Shown here: positions 22,689-33,459 of the stretch, in pieces
How positions within the stretch are numbered: position 1 is the first letter of the stretch
How the letters are laid out: every line of letters starts with the position of its first letter
From: Plantago major
Lineage: Eukaryota; Streptophyta; Magnoliopsida; Lamiales; Plantaginaceae
Assembly (NCBI GenBank): GCA_026545765.1
Contig: CM048840.1
Location: 49,774,580-49,838,579, forward strand
DNA length: 64,000 nt
Direction of reading: 5' to 3'
Notes under the pieces: generated by a model
Told to the model about the DNA's origin: nothing
Database searches by the model: none
Seen by the model: only the letters and a program-made list of their open reading frames with translations
Program-made: the position numbers and the translations under genes

Positions 22689-23518
22689 TCAGCTTCTCTT
22701 TGGCTTTTCTTCTCTCAATTTCTCGACTGCATATTTTCCCATTTGCTTTACAGCAAGAGCATCCTCAGTCACATCCTTGCCTTTCTTCTTTTCAGAAGTT
22801 CCTTGAGCAACTAGAGCAACACTTTGCAACTTCTCAGTTGTTTGTTCCCTTTGGGTTGTCTCATAGTCAACAGTCGCAAGGTGAGAGAAAAGTTCCACAG
22901 GATTGATATCTGGCATTCCTTAGATAAAGTAGAAAAACTTTGTGTGTTCCCAGTTATGATTTAGACTTCTCACAATGGTTTTAATCTTTTCTGACTGGGT
23001 ATATCTATTACTTTCACCAAGTGCAGCCACGTCACTCATAAGTGTTGTGAACCGGAAATCTAGTGCTTCAAAACTTCGAACTTATTTTCCTTTGTTTTTT
23101 CAGTGCCAGCACAGATTTCTTCAATCAGTTGCCAGGCCACTTTCGCCGTTTTGCACCCCCACAGTTTACACTGTATGTGCTCTGGAGTAGAACGTATGAT
23201 GATATTACGAGTCTGTCCATCCAATCTATTTCTCTTGGCATCTTCCGATGTCCAGAGTTCTCTGGGCTTTGGTTCGTAAATAACTTGACTAGCAGGTCTC
23301 CCACTGGTTGATGCATCTGTTTGTGAAGACCCATCACTTTGTTCTCTGTCTCTACCATTAGAAACCTCTATGACTTGCTTGAGTTGTTGAATGACTATTG
23401 GGCCATTCTTTATTACTTCGATCATCTCGTCACTGATGGCTTCTAGGTGGAGCATCATGTTGTTCCTCCATTTCTCATAATTCTCTGGCTTGAGAATTGG
23501 GGCGTCACTTAAAGACAT
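22689..23518 (-). pseudogene. Copia gag, decayed
   Basis: It starts at ATG 23518 (MSLSDAPILKPENYEKWRN), the usual opening of copia-type gag with the YxxWR motif, and includes ELWTSEDAKRNRLDGQTRNI and HIQCKLWGCKTAKVAWQLIE. A frameshift next to the TAG at 23060 and a further stop near 22919 separate it from frame 22916-22689. The CCHC knuckle is in the next frame. The start is about 105 bp inside the primer-binding site, as expected. Confidence 0.85.
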
Positions 23519-23622
23519 CCTGCAGCAAACACACTAAACAAACGAATCAATTGTAGGTGAAAAGCAGTTAGTGGGCACTTATCTGGGATCTAGGTTCAGT
23601 GCAGAAGGCTTGGGAACCTCCC

Positions 23623-23634
23623 GCTCTGATACCA
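23623..23634 (-). promoter_or_regulatory. Primer-binding site for initiator tRNA-Met
   Basis: On the minus strand TGGTATCAGAGC lies two bases from the inner edge of the 5' LTR. It is complementary to the 3' end of plant initiator tRNA-Met, the standard primer of Ty1/copia elements. Confidence 0.92.
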
Positions 23635-23636
23635 CT

Positions 23637-25277
23637 TGTTGGTCCAGATAACGCAAAGCAATGTACTAGAGGGGGTGAATAGTCTTTTAAAACTTTTGTC
23701 GATAAGACAGCTTCTCTGTGAAGATATCTGATACATAATTTCAGAGAGCGGAAGACTTCTGAGATAAGTGCACGTGTTCAGCAAGATAAGTGTAAGTACT
23801 TTGCAATATAAGTAAAACAAGTAATAAACTGCAGAAAGTAAATAACACAAGTCTTTTTATAGTGGTATCTGAAGGTGGTGTAATCCCTCAACTAATCCAC
23901 TTTGGTCTTTCTCAGACCTAGAATCCACTAAGATAAATGAGGTAACCTTACAGATATCTTTTCTTAGATTCCTAAATGCACTAGGTTCCCAACCAAGTGT
24001 TCCCCCTGAGTTATTTCCCGGCTTTCACAGCCAAGTACTTCCTGTACTCAGAAACCTTTTTGAGCTATTCCTTAGCTTCCCAAGCTAAGTACTTCCTGTG
24101 CTCAGCAACCTTGGAGTTATTCCTTAGTTTCCCAAACTAAGTACTTCATATACTCCACGCCCTATATGGTGTTGGTTTTAGGTTTGTTTGTCAGGTGAGC
24201 TTCTTTAATAACTTGTTCAGTTATTCAGATAGCTCTGTGAATCAAGCATACTTAATACACTTTGCAATGTATGGTATCTTGTTCTCTACTGACCCAAGTC
24301 TATGGTAAGTGTTCAAGAGAATGAAACTTAGATATGAAATCTTAGTTCAACTCTTTCACAGATAACAATGCTCGTTAAGGATCAGGACACTTAGAACTTT
24401 TGTGCTACTTAGAATCAAGAGCTTTGGTCGCAACAGAAAGCTTGAAGGTAAGTAGTTTGCTTGAGAGCGCTTGTGTGAGTATTCTTGAAGTTCAGTGTGT
24501 TCTAAGATATGTTCTAAGGTGTGTGCTCAAGCAGTCTAAGTGTTGATATTTATAGATGAATTTGAGTGCCGTTTGAATAGTATCCGTTAGGCTTAGATCA
24601 AATTCAAACTATTGATATCTGAATATAGTACTGTAGCAGGTTTGTCTTCTTCTTCAGAAGCTACCGTTTTTGTTCAGACATTTCTGTCTGCGCATTTAAT
24701 GCACCGTACTATATTCTGTCCTGTAGTGCCAACGGAACTATGCATGGTATCAGAGATCTTTACACAATCAGAGTTTTCTGAAACTTTGCATGTTCTTTTC
24801 CATCAATTATCACAACTCCATATACCACTTGTTTAAACAACTTGTTATAATATGTTTCTTCTTCAGAAGCATATTTTATGTCCAAGGTATCTAAGTGTAG
24901 ATATCTGTGGGCACTTTCCTCGTCTCAGAAACCTTTTATTCTCAGATATCTTTTGCAACTCGTGTGTTTTAAAACACTTGTTTCTCCAAGATATCTGGAC
25001 ATAGGTATCTGAAAACCCTTGTCTTCAGCAATCTTGTGCAATCTTCAAATCTTCAAATCCGTTGAACTTTTCCTGCTGGATGCCTTCTTCTTGGTCTTCT
25101 TCAGAAAATAAAAATTACATTTCAAGACCTAACATCCTATACAAGATTTGCTAGACTATCATACTTAGTAAGTTTCCTCTTTTACAGTGTTCAAGTGAAC
25201 TAAGAGTACTAATCACCTTTCTGAGCTAAGATAAGTCATTAGGTTGCTGATTAAAATCTAAACAGATATTCCTAACA
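23637..25277 (-). repeat. 5' LTR of the copia element
   Basis: It matches 10514-12154 end to end and is followed by the target duplication GTTGT at 25278-25282. Several TATCTG motifs occur. As the 5' LTR it would hold the promoter of the element. Confidence 0.93.
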
Positions 25278-25282
25278 GTTGT

Positions 25283-25690
25283 TAAATGTAGCACCAATTT
25301 GGCTAAACGCAGCACCAATTATTTGCGTACTTACCCAAAATGCCCCTAACTTAAAAAAAATCGTATAACATTAACGTAAAATCGTAATAACTCGTTTACA
25401 CGAACACAATAACATTAACATGCACGATTCATCACGAATTACAACAATTAAAAACATCGAAATTTTTGAAAAAACTTTGCTTATTGGAAAAAATTATAAA
25501 ATACCTAAATAAATTAAAATAAATAAATAAAATAAAAAAAATTCGACTGGTCGCTTTGCAGCCAGATTAGAATCGCCCGTTTATACCGATTCACAAAATA
25601 AATGGCCGTGTAACTGCCATTTATTTAAATGGTCGTTACACACGGCCATTTTAGGAATGGCCAGTATAAAACCCCAGCCACGCTTTTTCC
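25283..25690. repeat. MULE-C left inverted repeat (inner part)
   Basis: It is the inverted counterpart of about 31505-31910: both contain AGCACCAATT, CGCAGCACCAATTATTTG, GTACTTACCCAAAATG and CATGCACGATTCATCACGAA. Its inner part forms a hairpin around AAATGGCCGTGTAAC and GTTACACACGGCCATTT at 25600-25660. The outermost nine bases lie at 10505-10513, on the other side of the copia element. Confidence 0.85.
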
Positions 25691-25938
25691 ATTTTTTATT
25701 TTTTTTTGTTTTTATTGTTTTTCTTTCTAAATATATATATATTCAAACCGGTATATATATTTCTCAATATTAACTTTTATTCAAACATGAATCGAAATTC
25801 TTTCGAATAAAAGATTACAACTTGAACACGGACGAACGAACTTGAATCGAAAATATTACATGCCATGATTATGTAATGGAATAACATCTTTAAAGTCTTC
25901 ACAAATTTCATCGAGAATGTCGAATACGTCATTTTGGC

Positions 25939-28000
25939 TCATACAACGCCTGTTCGGCTCAGTGATGCGTGCAACTTTAGCTCTGAGCCATTGTATCCTC
26001 TACAAAATAAAAAACATACATAATAAGAATTGTGAGATGAAATGCTAACGTCGTGAATGTATATGTATTGAATGTTTAGGAAGCATACCACGGTAGGATT
26101 CATGTCGGATGGTCGGTATTGTTCTCTTCGAGTAAATGTTTGTTGGCGTGTCACTTGCCTATGCGTCCTTGCGTGAAACCATTTGTTGTAGTTTGGAAAA
26201 CTTTCATATCCGTAATTGTTTATGGAAATTACATCGAACGTTTTGAAAGTTCTCGAAGGAGTCTTGAGCAGGATATGAACATTTGTAGAATGCCGGTTGT
26301 GGTGGCCTTGAGACAACTATTGGTTGTATGAGTGGTTGTGGAATTAGTTGGGGATATCCGAACTGGCGCATAACACGGTCTGGCATGTAAGCCTCTGTAA
26401 TCTTTAAACAATGAATAATTCCTCTAAATTGAGAAATGGGGACTACTTCCTCTGCTGCACGTCCGAATGGTGTCCACATAACCTATTACATAAGAGGTAA
26501 GTAAGTAAATAATTTTAACAGAGTTTCAATCTTAATGAAGACAAGCGTGATAAATGTGATGACATACTTCATTCGAAGCAATATTGTCTAAGGCACTTCT
26601 GTATGCAAGATGTAGAGCATCTTGATCTTGGTGGACGGTTCCCAAGTTCCATGATTCAAAAGAAGGAAAGTGCTTGTAGATCCACATCTGAAATCATATA
26701 AAGACTTCAACAAAAATGTATTCTCTTTTCAAGTTATGATAAAATGTAAAAATTATATAGAGCTAGCAAACCTGCACAAGTGAGAGACATCCATCTATTT
26801 GATTGCAGTCAATACGTGATGCAATTCCGAACTGTCTATACTAATTGGCAAGTGCAGCAGCTCCCCATGCGTACGTTTGAACCTCTTCCAGCTGATTTAG
26901 GAACGGTAGAAATCCAGCTGGTACTCAAGTACTACTCTTGTCGACAAACAACGATGTGCCTAACAACCACAACAGGTACATGACAGCATGTGAATGGGGT
27001 GGTAAAGTTTTTGCTTTTAAAGCATCCTCAATTGTGCTACGCTTGAACCCAGCACTTTTGTAGTTGGCCCTCACCAATGCATCATTCATTTGCATATGAG
27101 TTGACAATAAGTGCCTGATTTGTTCTGGGCTGTGAGTCACCACCTTCACCGCACGACCCTGCACAGGAATTCCTAATAGAAAATGGACATCATGCAGAGT
27201 TATAGTCATCTCACCGAATGGCAAGTGAAAGCTATTAGTTTCAGGATGCCACCGTTCAACAAATGCACTAATCAAAGGCATGTTGATCTTCGGTTGCATA
27301 ACGGTGGGCAAGTGTGAGAGAAGGCTGTTGTTGACAACATTGTTGACATTGTCGTTCAAATAATCTTTGAACTTGGTCAATTTTTTGTGTTGATGAAACC
27401 CCCCTAGAATATTGCGATCCTGCGACATTTTAAAGTAAACAATAAATAAGAATGAGTTAACTATAGTGAATATGAATCGTCGGATTTTAAAGATCAGGAA
27501 TGGAATGGCTTACATTTCCAATCCATATGGAGTGAGCAATGTGGCCTAGAAATCCTTTGAGTAACTCCGGATCTGACGGGCCTCCATCAACAGCATGTGT
27601 TAGCTCTTCCCAGGGTTGATTGGTGGGATCATTAGGAGCTTCCTCTCCATGCTGGCTGCCAGAAGCATAGGAATTGGTGTCATTAAAATGTGTCGATGCC
27701 CGGTACCGGTACGAATTGGTGTCATCGAAATTTGTATTTGGCCGGTATGAATTGGTCGGGGAGTGATTCGTTACCCCCCTGTTCATTCAGTTGACGTTCA
27801 AGTTCTGCCCTTGTTTCATTGTCAATGGTCGGGGGTGACTCGGTTGAGTCCCTTATTAAGTTTTCAGTAGCATCCGAACTGAAATCAGGATTGGCCATGC
27901 GATTCGACCTTCGAGCTCTTGTTGAAGCAGCCACTAGCCCTCTTTCCCTTCCATCAATCTCTCTCAATCGTCCAGAATATTTGTCGATTGACACATGTGG
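25939..28000 (-). pseudogene. Plant mobile domain (PMD, aminotransferase-like) gene of MULE-C, decayed
   Basis: Minus-strand exons read in order: 27994-27487 (a Ser/Asn-rich N-terminal part with one frameshift near 27780), 27422-26770 after a GT-AG intron, about 26690-26570, and 26476-26204 with a further C-terminal part to 25939 in another frame. Diagnostic phrases are ISAFVERWHPETNSFHLPFG, MTITLHDVHFLLGIPVQG, HAVMYLLWLLGTSLFVDKSS, and YMPDRVMRQFGYPQLIP, all typical of the PMD family (PF10536) related to MAIN/MAIL proteins. Stops fall after FVDKSST and after AAALAN. PMD genes often travel with plant transposons. The gene is divergent from the transposase and shares its upstream region. Confidence 0.8.
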
Positions 28001-28342
28001 GATATCCGGGGCGTTTCTTTTTTATGGACCGCCACCATCTTTGGATGAACCGCCCTTAGTGAAGTGCTGAAACAATCAAATAAGAATGATCGGAGTGTTA
28101 GAATTCGACGAGAAACATGAACAATCAAATATCTTAAGATGAACGATCAAATATAATACAGTTTATTAATGTTTTATCACATCTTTACCTTCCAGATTCC
28201 TGCCATTTAGATGCTTAAGATTTTGGTGGTGTTTTATCAAATAAGAATAATATGTTTAAGTGAAGAAGAAAGAAGAGAGTGTTGTGGTGTAAATTTTTAG
28301 TTAAGGTGTAGAGTATTTATAGAAAAAAAACGACCCGTCCCG

Positions 28343-28508
28343 TATCCAAGGGTCAAATCACCCTTGGATACCCTTCCAAGGGTCACTTGACCCTTGGGAC
28401 AAAGCATGCACATGCTTTGTCCTTAAAGACAAAGCATGCATGAATTGTCCCATCCGGGACAATTCATGTATGCAATTGTCCCGGATGGGACAATTGCATG
28501 GCTTTGTC
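28343..28508. repeat. Cluster of perfect palindromes between the divergent MULE-C genes
   Basis: Hairpins follow one another: 28343-28370 (10-bp arms around CCAAGGG), 28376-28397 (10-bp arms, 2-base loop), 28398-28421 (11-bp arms GACAAAGCATG, 2-base loop), 28439-28468 and 28471-28498 (12- to 13-bp arms with AATTGTCCC). The last two are reverse complements of each other and are enclosed by arms GACAAAGC/GCTTTGTC at 28428-28435 and 28501-28508. The cluster lies between the PMD gene and the transposase start at 28780. Confidence 0.85.
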
Positions 28509-28779
28509 CGTTTTAATGACAAATATATCCCATTTTTTTGATTCACGGTATGTCTTTATTAACACAACACTAACACAATCAACTGAGGTACATTTTATTT
28601 ATACTATAAAATGGTCCCCTACCTAATCATATTCAATTCATTCACACTTCACCCTTCAAACAAATGGTCCTCTGCACTAATCATATTCTAAACACATGAA
28701 ACACGAAACACTAATCATATTCTAAACACTTCAAAAACAAACACGTACACATTGAGTCACGCCCCAAGTTCATATATGT

Positions 28780-30762
28780 CATCCGACAGTGAGCCTGAAT
28801 TCCCCGATTGCAGTTCATTTTTTCAAAATAATCAGACTTTTGATACTCGGGAAGCTGCAGAAACTTGGGTGTGAGATATTGGTGTACAAAATAATATATT
28901 TTTCACGATCTCAGATTCGAAACCAAGACACGTTTACATGGGTTGTGAGCGAGGTGGTGAATACGGAAACACGGCTTCAACTGATCCCGAAGTGAAATCC
29001 AGAAGTTCCGTTGGGTCAAAGAAACTCAAGTGTCCATTTGAGGTTAAGCTGCACGAGAGGTATCCTGGGGTGTGGAGAGTGTTTCTTAGAGAGGGCCACG
29101 AGAAACACAATCATACACTCGGGAATTTCCCCCATGGGCACACGTCTGCCACCAAGCTCACTGACGAAAAGTACACCCGGGTGATTGAGATGTTGCAGTG
29201 CGGAATGGCACCTAGACAAATTCTCGATCAACTTAATCAGGATTTTCTGGGCACATGTACTAACCTATGTCAAATATACAATGCTGACCAAAAATATCAA
29301 CATTTGGAGATGGGATCCCTAGCCCCAATGGTGTATTTCGAGGAACTCTTGAGAAGAAACCATTATATATATACACATTCAGAAGTGGAGGGTACTAACA
29401 TATTGGAGGGAATTTTCTTATCTCATCCTAATACAAGGGAGCTGATCCGTTTGTTCCCGCAAGTTGTCGTCATGGATGCAACGTACAAGACGAATTTGTA
29501 CGACATGCCTTTGGTGGAACTGATTGGTGTCTTACCCACTGGGCAAAACTATCACATAGCCTTCATTTTCCTATCCAACGAAAGGACTTCAAGTTACGTT
29601 TGGGGCTTAAACAATTACGGGTGTTGTTTGCTGAATGTGGTGTATCACCGGGGGTATTTGTTACCGACAGAGAGTTAGCGGAAATGAATGCGATTAAACT
29701 TGTCTTTCCGTATAAAGACACCATCGTGTCGGAGACACATCTCAAAGGATGTGCATGCTCACTTATCCAAGATGGTAGGTACTAAGTATCAACCCGTAAT
29801 CAAATCCAGATGGGATCACATCGTGCATGCAGACACCGAGGAACTCTATGAGCGGTGTCAAGCGTAAATGGCGGAGGCATGGCATAGGCATCCAGGTTTC
29901 ATGGCCTATGTACGGAACCAATGGTTGGATCCATACCGTGACCGATTTGTCCAGGCGTGGACAAAGAACATCCTACACTATTGAACTAACACGACCAACA
30001 GGTTATTCCTTCATTTATCGTCATAAATCCACCACTCATACCTTAGTTTAGTTTATTTCGTAATATACAACTACCCTATAATTACAGTTATGCCGAAACT
30101 GACATTCAACAATTGAAATTATTTGCAGAGTCGAAGGTGCTCACGCTAGATACAAGTTGTGGTTGGGTCCTTCAAATCAGAAGTTCCACCGCCTATTCCC
30201 GAAGCTAAATGGCCTACTTGAAATGCATTTTGATGAAATCTGCACACAGTTTGAGAGATCTCTTAATATCGTCCCTCATTCCACATCAACAATGCCGATC
30301 TTCAAAAACCTCGGAGGTGTGCTTTCACATCTCGCCATCGAGAAAATGGTCAAAGAAATAGACAATGATCCAAGTGATTGTCATCACATACTGTTTACAA
30401 CTTTTGGATTAATGTGCACATGTCAATTGCATGTGAAGCTGAGAAACAAGAGGACCGTCGACCCGGTGCTCGATATAAACGTGTTCTGGAGAACTCTTCA
30501 CATGGGGGAACCACCTGAGACTAGACAGCAGAGTATAAAGGATCAGTTTCTTCACTGGGCGGCGGACCGCAGCGAGACTGCCACGGAGGATGAAATGAGA
30601 TCGTATTTCGACAATGCAAATGCATCACAATCGTTCGTGGACGAGCCATTCGTAGCACAACGGAGAGGTAGGAAACCTAAAGCAATAGGGAAAAGGCTAC
30701 CGAGTGGTTGGGAAGAAAAAAACCCCGAATCAGTCTCAAAAGAATTCCGCCCCAAGCAATGA
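28780..30762 (+). pseudogene. MULE-C transposase, decayed
   Basis: Reading starts at ATG 28780 (MSSDSEPEFPDCSSFFQ). The frame is broken by TGA at 28872-28874 and a frameshift near 29600. An N-terminal zinc-binding-like part (KKLKCPFEVKLHERYPGVWR, HEKHNH) is followed by the MULE core: VVVMDATYKTNLYDMPLVE (first Asp), VFVTDRELAEMNAI (second Asp) and TNRVEGAHARYK (Glu). The last phrase is made across a GT-AG intron 30002-30128. The C-terminal part runs FHRLFPKLNGLL to KEFRPKQ (30762). Further stops lie at about 29865 and 29980. The type resembles FAR1/Jittery-like MULE transposases rather than MuDR of MULE-A and MULE-D. Confidence 0.85.
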
Positions 30763-31410
30763 CGGTTCAGGTTCTCTAGCAAGTACTGGAAGACCATTCA
30801 AATATCAAAGTCAAATGCCACCCCAAACTCAATTCTGGATTAGAGGCCATAATGATGTCATCGGTGACGGGAACTGCGGTTTTAGGGTCATAGCTCAATA
30901 CCAATAAGGTCAACAAGAGCGTTGGGCAGACGTCAGGCAAGAACTCATTGATGAGTTGCACTCTGACAAAGTGTATGTATATCGACGAAATGACAGAAGC
31001 ACGGGTAGATGAAATAAATATCCGTATGAACTGGTTTCATGGCGCGTGTACACAACCATGGTATTTCACATTACCAGATATGGGGTGTCTTGTAGCAACA
31101 AAGTACCAACGGGTCTTATGCGGTTATTCTCCGTTAGGGAGTATGACATACTTGCCATTGGAGTGTCGTTCTCAAATGGACTCACCGGCTCCGGACCCTC
31201 CATCAACAACTGAAGAGTGGACAATGGGTCACATTGGTAACAATCACTAGATCAGGATCCACGTGGTAACAGAATGTCCAATTCCACCAATATGGTTGGC
31301 CTGGAGAGGTACTAGAGAGGCAAGAATAAGCCACTGGGAAGCACATTATGGCGTTCGCCTACGTCAATGGCATATGTTTTTAGTTTATGTTTTCAATGTA
31401 TGTTGTATTC
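30750..31410 (+). pseudogene. OTU-type cysteine protease domain following the MULE-C transposase, decayed
   Basis: After a frameshift the plus strand reads FWIRGHNDVIGDGNCGFRVI, which holds the D-G-N-C motif with the catalytic Cys of OTU proteases. It goes on as ERWADVRQELIDEL, NWFHGACTQPWYFTLPDMG, YLPLECRSQ and HIGNNH, the last being a candidate catalytic His. TAA at about 30905 and several frame changes break it. It lies directly behind the transposase without a promoter-sized gap, so it was probably the C-terminal part of the same protein. OTU enzymes cleave ubiquitin-type conjugates. A role in the transposon is inference, by analogy with the ULP1-type protease in Kaonashi MULEs. Confidence 0.7.
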
Positions 31411-31504
31411 CGATTTTCATGTTCTGTAATTCAAATAAATATGAAAAATTTAGAAAACCCCAATAAAACTTGCAAATCATTAAAAAATAATTAAAATAAA
31501 AAAA

Positions 31505-31927
31505 TAAAAAACTCATGTACTGGCCGGGTTTTATACCCTGCCAGTACACATAATGGTCGGGTGTGTAACCCGGCCATTTAACTAAATGGCCGGGTTACAC
31601 ACCCGGCCATTATGTGTACATGATCTGGGCTTTTTGCAGCCCAGATCCGGCCCGAAATTTTTTTTTAAAATTTTCTTATTAATTTCAATTTATTTATATA
31701 GTGTTCAAATATTTAGGTATTTTTTCTAATAAGCAAAGTTTGTTTAAAAATTTCGATGTTTTCAATTGTTGGAATTCGTGATGAATCGTGCATGTTAATG
31801 TTATTGTGTTCGCGTAAACAAGTTATTACGATTTTACATTAATGTTTTAAGTTAGGGACATTTTGGGTAAGTACTCAAATAATTGGTGCTGCGTTTAGTC
31901 GAATTGGTGCTCCGTTTAACATTTCTG
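31505..31927. repeat. MULE-C right inverted repeat with a long palindrome
   Basis: It is the inverted counterpart of the left end. At 31544-31619 a nearly perfect palindrome with arms of about 36 bp is built around CGGGTGTGTAACCCGGCC and its complement, with GTACACATAATGG at the edges. A further short hairpin (TCTGGGC/GCCCAGA) follows at 31624-31646. Confidence 0.85.
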
Positions 31928-31935
31928 TAAATGAA

Positions 31936-32443
31936 TTGTTAAAACCATCACGGAGCAAGTAAACCATTCGTGAATATCAGATGATGGAGCCGCTAATATG
32001 TACTACTATGATTTTACGACAGTGCTAAGAGTTGGTTTGGATGCTCAAATATATATATGCAATGTTAAATAAAAGCAATTATATTACACTTTCCATAACT
32101 TTTATCAAACAAATTCTGTTTCCTTTTATTAGTATAGTATTAACACGTGTCGTGATCACAATGAAGGTACTGGAGATCGTAGACAATTTAATTTGATATA
32201 TAGTTGTTGATTCTTGACATAAAAATGGCTAAGGATGTTTAAGGGTTAATTAATGAATTTTTGTCAATGATATTGTTAAACAAAGAGAATGATATGGGAG
32301 TGTTACAGTTTCTATAACTGTTTAATTACTTTTAGGAAGATGGAAACGGTGAATTCTGTTGATTCTTCTTAATTAGTATTACCACGTGTCGCGATCTCGA
32401 CGGTGGTACGGAAGATAGTACGCACTTTGGTATAGTAAACCCG
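31936..32443. other. Intergenic sequence
   Basis: There is no gene. Two similar stretches, about 32120-32190 and 32360-32425, share 'attagtat', 'cacgtgtcg' and 'gatc' phrases and may be an old local duplication. Confidence 0.4.
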
Positions 32444-32529
32444 GTTCCGCAATGAACCTTGTCTAAGGATGTGATCGATTGAGATCTTAATATGAAGGTG
32501 TTGTTGGTAAAGAAAGGAGGAGATTCATG

Positions 32530-32749
32530 GGGAGATTTGCAATATTGGTCCTCTAACTGGGGGTCCCTTGCGATTACGGTCCTAAATTTTTCTACACGGT
32601 AAAATATGCCCAAAAGGGACGTTTCGATTTGCGATTTTGGTCCCTACTAACATATACGGTCCTCCAGGACCAATTCTGGTAAGAAAAAAAAATTTAGGAC
32701 CAAAATCGCAATGGACCCCCAGTTAGAGGACCAATATTGCAAATCTTCC
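32530..32749. mobile_element. 220-bp MITE with long inverted ends and a 9-10-bp target duplication
   Basis: The ends read GGGAGATTTGCAATATTGG and, on the other strand, GGAAGATTTGCAATATTGG, and the match goes on through CCTCTAACTGGGGGTCC. GAGATTCATG flanks both sides (32520-32529 and 32750-32759). The copy of the surrounding block at about 59345 lacks it. The duplication length suggests Mutator-type mobilisation; no coding sequence is present. Confidence 0.85.
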
Positions 32750-33385
32750 GAGATTCATGAGAGCTTGAAATGGAGCTTCCATTTGAGCTTTTTCCTTTCT
32801 TTTTAATTTTTTTTAAAACAGTTTGGTTATAATTTTAAAATATTAATTTTATGGGGTATTTTATAATAATATTTGCATTGTTTTGAATTTTAAACATGTT
32901 ATGTGGGTTATTTAAAATTATTTTGTAATAATTTTGTAAAATAGAAAACATTTGAGTCAAATGTGTCATGACATAGAACTTGTAAATTGTAACTGAATCC
33001 CATTATTTTAATTTTTCATTTAATTTATATTTGGTCAACTCAAAATTCATCTTTTTGTATGTATGTAATTGTTTGAAATCCTACAATATCTGTAATTTGA
33101 CCATATTTAAGCGGTAAAGGATGAAATTTGTACTTATATTTATGATAAAAATTAAGGTCATTGCAAGTTGGGTATCATGTTAGACGTTATCATTTATTAT
33201 GTCTGTAATTGTTTGAAATCCTATAATATTTGTAATGTGACCAAATTGAAGTTAACTAGATGAAATTTGTCCTAATATTTACGATATAATTAAAGGTCAT
33301 TGTAAGTTAGCTATCATGTTAACGTTATGCAGAAAAATATGAAAATATTGACATAGTTCAGGTCATTGTAAATTTTGAAAACAAT

Positions 33386-33459
33386 TACAGGTATGGGATT
33401 TGAACCCACGCCCTTACGGACCAGAGCCTAAACACCTTAGACCACTCAGCCAAACTATC
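33386..33459 (-). pseudogene. tRNA-Leu(UAG) pseudogene
   Basis: It aligns with the intact gene at 60118-60196 but is 74 nt instead of 79. The missing five bases are CCAGA, the whole 5' strand of the anticodon stem. The anticodon TAG and the 3' strand remain. The acceptor stem has mismatches. The internal B box GGTTCAAATCC is unchanged, so it might still be transcribed, but a functional tRNA cannot fold. Confidence 0.88.

Larger units (their letters stand above)
10514..25277 (-). mobile_element. Complete Ty1/copia retrotransposon, Sirevirus-like, 14.8 kb
   Basis: Two LTRs of 1641 bp (10514-12154 and 23637-25277) start TGTTGGT and end CCTAACA, flanked by a perfect 5-bp repeat GTTGT (10509-10513 and 25278-25282). 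The primer site complementary to initiator tRNA-Met sits beside the right LTR and a purine tract beside the left one, so the element reads on the minus strand. The order gag, protease, integrase, reverse transcriptase, RNase H is that of Ty1/copia. Length, DSGC-type protease, pre-RT phrase IRNHPSKDVIGP and a large region downstream of pol point to the Sirevirus lineage. Frameshifts and stops interrupt gag, pol and the env-like region, so it is not autonomous. Confidence 0.93.
10505..31927 (+). mobile_element. MULE-C: Mutator-like element with transposase-OTU and PMD genes, split by a copia element
   Basis: The outer ends read GAGAGTTGTTAAATGTAGC (left, read through the copia insertion) and CAGAAATGTTAAACGGAGC (right, minus strand), and the inverted repeat goes on for about 0.4 kb. 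TAAATGAA flanks both ends (10497-10504 and 31928-31935), an 8-bp, or with one mismatch 9-bp, target duplication. The copia element 10514-25277 is inserted nine bases inside the left end. Without it MULE-C is about 6.65 kb. It carries a divergent gene pair: a PMD gene on the minus strand and a transposase with an OTU-type domain on the plus strand. All coding parts have stops or frameshifts. Confidence 0.85.

Noticed and set aside
25540..25720. Hairpin at the MULE-C left end considered as a microRNA precursor
   Set aside because: The same structure is part of both inverted ends of the element; without small-RNA data there is no reason to call a microRNA.
28358..28546. 62-residue ORF over the palindrome cluster
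   Set aside because: The translation only mirrors the palindromes; it is not part of the PMD gene.
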